Source of the DNA: CAYLOP01 sp964385305
Lineage (GTDB): Bacteria > Chloroflexota > Anaerolineae > Anaerolineales > E44-bin32
Direction: 5' to 3'
Assembly (NCBI GenBank): GCA_964385305.1
Contig: CAYLOP010000075.1
Coordinates: forward strand, 1-14,346
DNA length: 14,346 nucleotides
Positions 1-6,622 of this stretch are shown here, one piece after another. The position numbers and the translations under genes are program-made. A model generated the notes under the pieces. The model did not search any database and was not told the origin of the DNA. It saw nothing but the letters and a program-made list of their open reading frames with translations. The first letter of the stretch is position 1. Each line of letters starts with the position of its first letter.

Positions 1-642
1 CGAAAGGGACAATTCCTCGCACAATCTGATGTCCTCCTGTGGGCAGCTCAGTTGTCGGATGCTCTAAATTACCTTCACTCACAACCACAGCCTGTTATCC
101 ACCGTGACATCAAACCAAGCAACCTTAAACTCACCCCAAGTGGCCTTCTCAAGCTTGTGGATTTTGGGTTGGTAAAACAGCTTGTACCAGACGAGGTGAC
201 GGTTACTGTAATTCAAGGGCGTGGCACGGCACTATACACACCTCTCGAGCAGTATGGCGGTGATGCTGGGCATACCGATGCACGCACAGACATTTATGCA
301 TTTGGTGCCACACTTTACCACCTTCTTACAAATACCCCCCCAGCAGAGGCGAAACACCGTTTTCTACACCCTGATGCGCTTAAGCCACCACGCGAAATCA
401 ATCCTGCAATCCATCCGAATGTGTCTCGTGCAATTCTTTGGTCGTTGGAACTCCACCCCGATGATCGCCCTCAGGATATTCCCAGTTTTCGCAACGCTCT
501 TCTCGAAATCCCCGTTGTCAATGACTTCAGCATACAGGCAGAAACAGTCCTCACGGAATATTTTTCATCCTCTCTGAATCGGATCCTCGTTGGTTGTGCG
601 GCTGCACTCGTCCTGACCGCGATTATTGCTACAGTCCTTTAG
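1..642 (+). CDS. Ser/Thr protein kinase, C-terminal part (5' truncated by window edge)
   Basis: The reading frame is open from base 1 to a TAG at 640-642, so the ATP-binding N-lobe lies outside the window. The visible C-lobe carries the catalytic loop HRDIKPSN (about bases 103-126), the Mg-binding DFG (about 160-168), an activation segment rich in Thr that ends in a YTPLEQYGG P+1 region, and the subdomain IX motif DARTDIYAFG. These mark an active eukaryote-like (Hanks-type) RD kinase that phosphorylates Ser/Thr on proteins. After a short juxtamembrane stretch the protein ends in one hydrophobic segment (about the last 20 residues), with no extracellular sensor domain, so it looks tail-anchored with the kinase in the cytoplasm. 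It converges on the GH3-like gene with only 6 bp between stop codons. The substrate is unknown. Confidence in the family is very high. Confidence 0.95.
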   Translation, partial: RKGQFLAQSDVLLWAAQLSDALNYLHSQPQPVIHRDIKPSNLKLTPSGLLKLVDFGLVKQLVPDEVTVTVIQGRGTALYTPLEQYGGDAGHTDARTDIYAFGATLYHLLTNTPPAEAKHRFLHPDALKPPREINPAIHPNVSRAILWSLELHPDDRPQDIPSFRNALLEIPVVNDFSIQAETVLTEYFSSSLNRILVGCAAALVLTAIIATVL

Positions 643-648
643 ATAGCG

Positions 649-3441
649 TTACTTCTTTCGCCTCACCCATAAACTTGCTGCAACAAGTCCGATTAAGCTT
701 CCCCCGATCGCAAGCAGTATTGCGGCCATCACCCCTAATGCATGTTGAAGGGTCGCACTCCCAGGAAGATTCAGCGCTACGTAGTTATATCCGATTAGGC
801 CACAAATTGTCGTGACTAAAACCCATCGCGCCCGTTGCTCTGAATCTAGTGCCCTCTGCATAGCGGACCAGTATCCGACTGATGCAATACCTCCAATGAC
901 AAGAACACCGAACAAGAAGTCAATCGCTCCTACTTGATCTTTCGTGAATCCGGAATTTATTTCACCATAATCCATGACCACCGTCGGTGTCGGTTGAGCT
1001 GGCGCTTGAGTTGGCTCCACTGTTATCGTTGGATTTAGCGTTGGAGATATGACTGTCGCTTGAACAGGGAAATCTTCCTGTACGTTGATCTGGATCGTTT
1101 CCGAGATCCTTGCCGGATCGCTTCGTGCAGTTATCGAAATAAGACCCAGCCGATCAAGCGTGATTCCAATCTCTGCCACGCCTCCGCCAGTGATTGCATC
1201 TGTTGTATAAGATAGAATGTTCTCTCCCTGTAGATTCAGCATAAACTCCACGACGGTCCCATCCGGAACAGGGTGCGCGTTCCTATCGCGTATCACACCT
1301 GTTCGTACCTGTATTTGATCCCCCACGAAAAACTCAGGGTTTTCTTCGGATTCGATGGCTCCATCATTTAAAGGAAACGCATTTAGCGAGATCACTTGCT
1401 CCGGATCTGGCGATGTCGCCTCGATCAAGTTGTACCCGATTCCAGGAATACTAACTGGCGCGTCTCCTGGCGCTGACAACTCCAAAAAAAGCAAGTGTGC
1501 CGCCACATCTACATATGCATATCCCGATGATGATAATGCATAGTAGACATCCACCTTACTGATGTCTGTTGCGTCAAGATTATATGGAACATCAAATGCA
1601 AACACAATTAACCGTTTACTTCTTGCCAAGTCCGGTCTTTGATCCAGAAGAAGCTTCAAGGCATCCGACCCGTAAACTTGGTCCGTTGTATTTAAAATGG
1701 AAAAAATCAACCAATCTGCAGATTGCAGCGGTTCTTCTAATTGGTCAGGTGGTGTTATCGGCATGTCGAGTGTTCGTTTCGGTGGCACATCTAAGTAGTT
1801 CGCAAGATCTGCCATACTGAAGGATTGAAGATTCCATGACCCAACCTGCCCAGCACCATTTTGTCCATAAAGCTGCAAAACCATTTTCTCTAGTTCGTCC
1901 AAGGCCATGACGTGTTTCTCTTCACATGAAGAGCATTGCTTTACAAGACGTACATCAGTGAAGAAAACAATACGTTCGCCCAGCGCAGGTGCGCCTCCTT
2001 GGCGATCTTCAACTTCATCCACTCCGGGGCTGATCAGTGAGGCAGCTGCGTTCGCAATAGGAAAAACGGTTTCTTCTCCCTCTCCGATCTGCATTAATGC
2101 ATTCTCCGAAGGGCGAACGCGTGCGCGTGTAAATTCATCACCATAGATCCTCAATTTTAGACTCAGGATCCGAAGCACCGATTCATCTACTCTTTGTGCG
2201 AAGGTGGCATCCTCTCGATACTTCTTCGCAAAGAACGCCAGAGTTGCCTTGATTGTCGAAATCTCATCGGGCTCATCTGAGCTCTTGAAATTCGATAACA
2301 ACAAAAGATCATTCCCTGCAATAAATGCGTCTCTCGCCACAAGATGCGCTTTGAACGTCCATTCCAATGGATCGATGAAACGCCTTACCGCTCGAGAGCC
2401 AAGTGAGTCGCTAACAGCGATCCCCCCACCTGCTCTCCATGCCGAAAGTGGATCGAGATCCATAAGTTGTTCGAATGCTTGCGGATCTAGACTGATGGGT
2501 CTAGTTGTTGCGCGAATGTTCCCCTGGAAACCTTGATAGCGAATATGTGTGGTGAGCAATCCGTCCGTGATATCGCTTGCCTCACCCGGTGAATTGCTCG
2601 TAACAGCAAAGAAAGGCGCTAACTCTATTTGCTTTAATTGCTCGAGCGATTTCCTGACAGTGGCGACCTCTTCCTGTATAGGGCGATCCGCGCCTCCCAA
2701 GCCTGGAAAATGTTTTACAATGACTCCAAGCCGCTGGCTTGAGCCATCGTGCAACCCTGTGATGAATGCCTTCCCCATTTCGCTTACCCAGAACGGATCA
2801 CCGCCAAAGGACCGAGCGCCAATGCCACCCACATCAACAACTTGTGGCTCCTCGAGGACATCCAAAGAGGGTCCAAGAAGCAAATTGAAACCCAAAGCCT
2901 CCAATTCCCTTCCCAAAACCTCTCCCGCCAATAACGCATAGTTTGTGTCCCATGTTGCTCCAATGGCCATTTCTGTGGGTTGCTCAGTCAACCCTGAAAG
3001 GATCTCGCCATATTTAACGCCACCGCCCTCGTGCGTCGTTGCAATGAACAATGGAATGTATACGAGATCGCTCTGCTCACTGCTTACGGATCCATCCAAA
3101 GGCTCATACAGCGATGCTTCATATTCTGCATCCTGAAGTGTTTCGATAAGGTTCTTCGCATTTACGATCGTATCTGGCTGATTACTAAAATTGTCATTCT
3201 CACGTTGCAGCAGCACACCCGATATATGATGATTTACGATCAGGTCATAGATCGGGGATTCCTCATCCACCGTGTTCCCCTTGAAAGTCACCAAGAATAG
3301 TTGACCCACCCGCTCCTCAGGTGACATGTTCTCTAAGATATCACCAGCCAGTATAAGTTCAGCGTTTATCGGTCTAACACCGACGCCAGCCAAGCTGATG
3401 ATAGAAGCAGAAAGGATCAGGGCCAAGATATGACGAAACAT
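649..3441 (-). CDS. Secreted, membrane-anchored GH3-like protein with Ig-like domain and three C-terminal TM segments
   Basis: 930 residues. Order: signal peptide (1-27, cleavage likely after INA); GH3 N-terminal TIM-barrel (about 35-435); GH3 C-terminal-type domain (about 485-675, with PYNLD at 619-623); an Ig-like, Big-1/invasin-type domain (about 700-788); a Pro/Thr-rich stalk (about 791-822); and TM segments near 838-858, 873-890 and 900-925, with RRKK at the end. Charge distribution puts the enzyme-like part outside. GH3 hallmarks present are GARSFGGDP (208-216), KHFPG (243-247) and SDS with Asp345 at the nucleophile position. However, the Asp-His acid/base dyad of NagZ-type enzymes is replaced (Pro254, Gln256), and the usual DQEGGR reads THEGGG (136-141). 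Beta-N-acetylglucosaminidase-like by fold, but activity is doubtful; it could bind glycans or use another mechanism. It is the last gene of the left operon and also appears to have its own promoter. The start ATG has no Shine-Dalgarno site. Confidence 0.88.
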   Translation of the reverse strand: MFRHILALILSASIISLAGVGVRPINAELILAGDILENMSPEERVGQLFLVTFKGNTVDEESPIYDLIVNHHISGVLLQRENDNFSNQPDTIVNAKNLIETLQDAEYEASLYEPLDGSVSSEQSDLVYIPLFIATTHEGGGVKYGEILSGLTEQPTEMAIGATWDTNYALLAGEVLGRELEALGFNLLLGPSLDVLEEPQVVDVGGIGARSFGGDPFWVSEMGKAFITGLHDGSSQRLGVIVKHFPGLGGADRPIQEEVATVRKSLEQLKQIELAPFFAVTSNSPGEASDITDGLLTTHIRYQGFQGNIRATTRPISLDPQAFEQLMDLDPLSAWRAGGGIAVSDSLGSRAVRRFIDPLEWTFKAHLVARDAFIAGNDLLLLSNFKSSDEPDEISTIKATLAFFAKKYREDATFAQRVDESVLRILSLKLRIYGDEFTRARVRPSENALMQIGEGEETVFPIANAAASLISPGVDEVEDRQGGAPALGERIVFFTDVRLVKQCSSCEEKHVMALDELEKMVLQLYGQNGAGQVGSWNLQSFSMADLANYLDVPPKRTLDMPITPPDQLEEPLQSADWLIFSILNTTDQVYGSDALKLLLDQRPDLARSKRLIVFAFDVPYNLDATDISKVDVYYALSSSGYAYVDVAAHLLFLELSAPGDAPVSIPGIGYNLIEATSPDPEQVISLNAFPLNDGAIESEENPEFFVGDQIQVRTGVIRDRNAHPVPDGTVVEFMLNLQGENILSYTTDAITGGGVAEIGITLDRLGLISITARSDPARISETIQINVQEDFPVQATVISPTLNPTITVEPTQAPAQPTPTVVMDYGEINSGFTKDQVGAIDFLFGVLVIGGIASVGYWSAMQRALDSEQRARWVLVTTICGLIGYNYVALNLPGSATLQHALGVMAAILLAIGGSLIGLVAASLWVRRKK

Positions 3442-3447
3442 GCCGGA

Positions 3448-3476
3448 AGTATACCTTTCACAACGGTGGGCAACAA
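3448..3476 (-). promoter_or_regulatory. Candidate promoter of the GH3-like gene, leaderless type
   Basis: On the minus strand, TTGTTG (3471-3476), a 17-bp spacer and TATACT (3448-3453) resemble a sigma-70 promoter (3/6 and 5/6 matches to consensus). The -10 element ends 6 bp before the ATG, so transcription would begin at or next to the start codon. No Shine-Dalgarno sequence is present. It lies in the 52-bp gap after the CoA-transferase-like gene. Confidence 0.5.
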
Positions 3477-3493
3477 GTTAAGAAGTGTGTGGA

Positions 3494-4333
3494 TTATTCA
3501 ATATTATGACTATGCGCAATCTCTTTGTTAAGGGCTTCCCTCAGCGCCGCGCGCCTTTTCGGACCACTCAATAACTCTAAACAACGTATCCCGTACGGGT
3601 CAATTTCATTTCTAAGCAGGTGGAGTTCTCTCTCCGTTGGCGGCTTCGTTTCAGTCAATGCACCGGATATTTGAAGATCAAAACCTGTCTTTGCCCGCAC
3701 GCGCTCCACTGTCACCCCAGGATGAACATGCGTCAGTCGCATCCTGCCGTCCTTGAAATCAAATTGCCCTAGATCCGTTACAAGATAACGAGGACCAGTC
3801 CCCCACCTTCGCATTGGATCGTGCCCAATTCCAGAGAGGAAATCCAACTTCTCGACAAAAGTCACGCGTGAATGACGAGGGATATAAAGATAGCAATCTG
3901 ACAATATGGGGGTCAGATCGGGAATTCCGCCTGTTCCGGGGAGACGCAATCGCGGCCGTCGATAGTCCTTTCCAAAAGCGATGTTATTGAAATTTCCGTA
4001 CGTATCGACCTGTCCAGGTCTGAAAAATTCTTTTGGACGAATATTTGGGAGGAGCTCCGTCACCGCCTGCACAAATCCGATATGGATCAAAGCGCGATCC
4101 AGCCAAAGTGCCTCGATTGATGCAAGGCCTAACGGAGCTGCATCTCGGCAAAGACTCTGGCCTATCGCAGAAGCGAAATATAGATTGGGGGCATGAGTAT
4201 GCCAGGCCAATAGATAGCCTGCCGCGACCAGTGGCGTCGCTAATCCTTGCGCAACCGCTTCACCATCAACAACCTGACGTGCAATACAAGTACAAATGAT
4301 TTCGTCAACCGTCCAGCTATGCTTTTTCATCAT
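3494..4333 (-). CDS. CoA-transferase beta-subunit-like protein (GctB/IpdB family), orphan
   Basis: 279 residues, close to the usual length of the B subunit of heterodimeric family I CoA-transferases such as glutaconate CoA-transferase, and of IpdB-type CoA-transferase-like hydrolases. Recognisable blocks are THAPN (46-50), QVDTYGNFN (108-116), the Gly loop RLPGTGG (130-136), FVEKLDFLSGIGH (159-171), LVTDLG (184-189) and TGFDL with a final RNEIDP (216-246). The catalytic Glu that in GctB follows the APD segment (VESG) aligns with Ala56. No A subunit lies beside it, though the fold normally works as an A/B pair. Translation starts at the ATG at 4333 or, equally well, the next one at 4330; a GGAG (4337-4340 region) precedes both. 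It sits 28 bp after the GDPD gene and 52 bp before the GH3-like gene. The name of a substrate cannot be supported. Confidence 0.85.
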   Translation of the reverse strand: MMKKHSWTVDEIICTCIARQVVDGEAVAQGLATPLVAAGYLLAWHTHAPNLYFASAIGQSLCRDAAPLGLASIEALWLDRALIHIGFVQAVTELLPNIRPKEFFRPGQVDTYGNFNNIAFGKDYRRPRLRLPGTGGIPDLTPILSDCYLYIPRHSRVTFVEKLDFLSGIGHDPMRRWGTGPRYLVTDLGQFDFKDGRMRLTHVHPGVTVERVRAKTGFDLQISGALTETKPPTERELHLLRNEIDPYGIRCLELLSGPKRRAALREALNKEIAHSHNIE

Positions 4334-4361
4334 AGCTCCGCCGATCCTTTTACCTATTCAG

Positions 4362-5123
4362 TTATTTAACCGCCTCAAGGCTCTTAAGTGCAAGACGCGG
4401 ATCATCTGTGAAAACCCCATCTACGCCGGCAAGAAAGAGATCTCTCATACGCGCTTCATCATTGACCGTCCAAACAAAGATTGGCTTTCCCTTCACGTGC
4501 CTCTCCTGTATGGATGCGCTGTCCACGATTCCATCCTGTGGATGGAAGGCATCATGTGGCGCAAGGTACTCCAAACACTTACGGATCATTTTGGATTCAT
4601 GGCTGCCGACCAATAACCCCAACAGAATCTCGGGCGCCCTCCGATGCGCTACACAGAGAGCAATTGGGCTAAATGAAGAAAGTAAGACACGCTCCTCCAA
4701 ACAAAATTCACGAACCAAATCCACAACTTTTCTAGGAAGCCCATCAAAAGGATGGGCATAATTTGTCATCTCCACATTGATTAGGAACGTGTCGCCAAAA
4801 TGCTCAAACACTTCCCGCAAAGTCGGAATTCTTTCGTCTGCGAAGGATGGATCAAAATGCGATCCAACATCCAGACGTTTCAATTCGATAAGGGAATGCC
4901 TGTAGAGAGGTCCCGATCCATTTGTGGTTCGCTCTAAAGTTGAGTCGTGGTGAATGACGATGTGTCCATCCGAGCTGAGCTTTGCATCAAGCTCGATCGC
5001 ATCTGCACCAAGTTCGGCAGCTAGTTGAAATGCCGCGAGGGTGTTTTCTGGCGCAAACATAGACGCCCCGCGATGAGCGATAATCAGCGGGACGTCCGAG
5101 TGCCACATTGAGCGCTTATTCAT
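4362..5123 (-). CDS. Glycerophosphodiester phosphodiesterase (GDPD family, UgpQ-like)
   Basis: 253 residues, typical of cytoplasmic bacterial GDPD enzymes that hydrolyse deacylated phospholipids (glycerophosphodiesters) to sn-glycerol-3-phosphate and an alcohol. Visible motifs: HRGA with catalytic His17, PENT (25-28), the metal-binding pair Glu44/Asp46 in AIELDAKLS, HHD with His59, INVEM with metal ligand Glu118, and the C-terminal FVWTVND and GVDGVFTDDP blocks. There is no signal peptide, so it acts on internal substrates. The start follows the AAA+ ATPase stop by 2 bp (TAACAATG), which indicates translational coupling; the Shine-Dalgarno signal is weak. Its product would feed the GlpA/GlpB step encoded at the other end of the window. 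Specificity among glycerophosphodiesters cannot be read from sequence. Confidence 0.95.
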   Translation of the reverse strand: MNKRSMWHSDVPLIIAHRGASMFAPENTLAAFQLAAELGADAIELDAKLSSDGHIVIHHDSTLERTTNGSGPLYRHSLIELKRLDVGSHFDPSFADERIPTLREVFEHFGDTFLINVEMTNYAHPFDGLPRKVVDLVREFCLEERVLLSSFSPIALCVAHRRAPEILLGLLVGSHESKMIRKCLEYLAPHDAFHPQDGIVDSASIQERHVKGKPIFVWTVNDEARMRDLFLAGVDGVFTDDPRLALKSLEAVK

Positions 5124-5125
5124 TG

Positions 5126-6475
5126 TTACAATTCTACGAAATATGCCTCTGCAGCTCGATCAATCATCTCTTTTGTCATCTCGGGCTCAACGTTGATATA
5201 ACGTGAGATATCTAAAATCTGATCGCAGATATCTCTGGGGTGCGAAGCTCGAAGCTTTCTGTTGCGTTTGATGTACCACTCCTGAAGCAAATATGCCAGC
5301 CCCTTATCGGTGTAAATAACACCTTTATCCCCTGCTACGTTTTTGAAGATACGTCGATAGGCATCGTACGTCGGGTCACCAATCTCGATCTTGTGCCGCA
5401 GGCGCCTTAGGAAGGCTTCATCGACCAAATCGCGCGGTGGCAAGTTTGTTGAGAAAACCACCAATACGTCAAACGGGACTTCCACTTTTCGACCAGTATG
5501 AAGCGTCAAGTAATCAATCCGGTTCTCCAGCGGCACGATCCACCGGTTAAGGAGATCTCGAGGCCGCACCTGCTGCCGTCCGAAGTCGTCGATGAGAAAC
5601 ACGCCGCCATTCGCCTTTACCTGGAAGGGCGCCTCATAGAATTTATTCACGTCATCGAAGACCAAGTCCAAGCCTGCCATCGTTAGCTCGCCACCAACCA
5701 CGACGAAGGGTCGTCGAATCTTTACCCAGCGTGGGTCACGTTTCGAACCCGTTTTTAGCGTTCCGGTTCCGGATTCGGTAACATCGTCTTCCGGTGAGAG
5801 CACATGGTTCACCGAATCATAAAGTTTAACGACCTGCCCATCGATATCAATAGCGTATGGTATGAACATGTCTTCCTGAAGGAGAAGCATCCCGATCGCT
5901 TGTGCAATAGAGGTCTTGCCATTTCCAGGCGGTCCGTATAGGAATATCGAGGTCCCGGAGTTTACAGCTGGGCCGATTTGGTTGAATGTCTTCTCAGATA
6001 AGACCAGATTTTCAAGGGCCTGACGCATTGTTCGCGGATGTACGGCAGGCCTACCACGGCTCTGCTTGAGAATGGAGGCATTAAACACGGATAAGGGCAC
6101 GGGCGCGGGTCCTGCATATTGGCTGCGCTCAAGCGCTTCTCTTGCCCGTGCGATTCCCGCACCTGTAATCGCGTATTGATATGCACCCTCTCCAAATCCA
6201 ACTTGGGATTTAACTTCTACGAATTTTTCTCGTTTGAGCGCTTCAAGGATTTGATCAACCAGCCCAGCAAACGGAAGCGCCATCGCCTCTGCAACCGCGA
6301 AACCCGTGAGAAAGCCTCGGAAATAGAGTATCTTTAATGCAAGGTCTTGCAGCCACAATTGAGAGAGGCCTGTGTCCGACATCCGGCTAATCGGCGCAGG
6401 TATAAATCTCAGGTTCGATGTTGTGGGCATCGGCTTAGCCGCAGCCGAGCGTAGGGAACTTCTAGGTAACGACAT
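5126..6475 (-). CDS. AAA+ ATPase with N-terminal helical (winged-helix-like) domain
   Basis: 449 residues. The N-terminal part (about 35-125) looks like a compact helical/winged-helix domain ending in a GAYQYAITGAGIAR hairpin-like segment. The AAA+ module follows: Walker A GPPGNGKT (181-188), Walker B VFLIDDF (292-298), sensor 1 around STN (342-344), an arginine-rich FLRRLRHK (355-362) that may hold the finger, and a sensor-2-like SHPRD (411-415). All catalytic positions seem intact, so it should hydrolyse ATP, probably as an oligomer. An insert at about 210-290 with a charged, Gly/Thr-rich loop may contact a client. It has no signal or TM segment. It is the first gene of the left operon, with a good Shine-Dalgarno GGAGGA (6481-6486) 5 bp before ATG. 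The client and pathway are unknown to me; a remodelling or regulatory ATPase is the safest description. Confidence 0.9.
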   Translation of the reverse strand: MSLPRSSLRSAAAKPMPTTSNLRFIPAPISRMSDTGLSQLWLQDLALKILYFRGFLTGFAVAEAMALPFAGLVDQILEALKREKFVEVKSQVGFGEGAYQYAITGAGIARAREALERSQYAGPAPVPLSVFNASILKQSRGRPAVHPRTMRQALENLVLSEKTFNQIGPAVNSGTSIFLYGPPGNGKTSIAQAIGMLLLQEDMFIPYAIDIDGQVVKLYDSVNHVLSPEDDVTESGTGTLKTGSKRDPRWVKIRRPFVVVGGELTMAGLDLVFDDVNKFYEAPFQVKANGGVFLIDDFGRQQVRPRDLLNRWIVPLENRIDYLTLHTGRKVEVPFDVLVVFSTNLPPRDLVDEAFLRRLRHKIEIGDPTYDAYRRIFKNVAGDKGVIYTDKGLAYLLQEWYIKRNRKLRASHPRDICDQILDISRYINVEPEMTKEMIDRAAEAYFVEL

Positions 6476-6498
6476 CCTATTCCTCCAGACGCCCTGTC

Positions 6499-6513
6499 TT
6501 TATGCTGCATAAA
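6499..6513. repeat. Perfect inverted repeat in the AAA+ operon leader
   Basis: TTTATGC-T-GCATAAA is a perfect 7+1+7 palindrome between the predicted transcription start (near 6543) and the Shine-Dalgarno of the AAA+ ATPase gene. A second copy of its right arm, TGCATAGA, begins 19 bp away at 6525, close to two helical turns. It could be a protein-binding operator. The one-base centre makes an RNA hairpin less likely. Confidence 0.45.
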
Positions 6514-6542
6514 CGATATCGCGGTGCATAGAAGAGACGATC

Positions 6543-6578
6543 ACCAAGCATTATATCTATTGCTTCTTATTCAGGCAA
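6543..6578 (-). promoter_or_regulatory. Sigma-70-type promoter for the AAA+/GDPD/CoA-transferase-like/GH3-like operon
   Basis: On the minus strand, TTGCCT (6573-6578), a 17-bp spacer and a perfect TATAAT (6550-6555). Transcription should start near 6543, leaving a leader of about 67 nt with a strong Shine-Dalgarno site before the ATG at 6475. This is the best promoter match noted in the window. Confidence 0.65.
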
Positions 6579-6586
6579 ATGACTAG

Positions 6587-6615
6587 TTGTTCCCATTTCG
6601 TTCTCTTGATAAAAT
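6587..6615 (+). promoter_or_regulatory. Candidate promoter of the glycosyltransferase gene, leaderless type
   Basis: TTGTTC (6587-6592), 17-bp spacer, TAAAAT (6610-6615). The -10 element ends 7 bp before the chosen ATG at 6623, so the transcript would begin at about the start codon. Its -35 lies 8 bp from the -35 of the opposing AAA+ operon promoter, making a back-to-back pair. Confidence 0.5.
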
Positions 6616-6622
6616 TTCCCAT

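Noticed and set aside
1483..1490. A-rich run in the GH3-like gene as a possible terminator or frameshift
   Set aside because: It lies within an uninterrupted coding frame and has no adjacent hairpin.
2204..2941. Plus-strand ORFs of 110 and 130 residues
   Set aside because: They are opposite the conserved GH3 domain, are low in recognisable motifs and rich in Ser/Pro/Lys as expected for antisense frames.
6587..6622. Upstream TTG start for the glycosyltransferase
   Set aside because: It overlaps the predicted promoter, has no Shine-Dalgarno site and adds 12 residues before the normal GT2 start.
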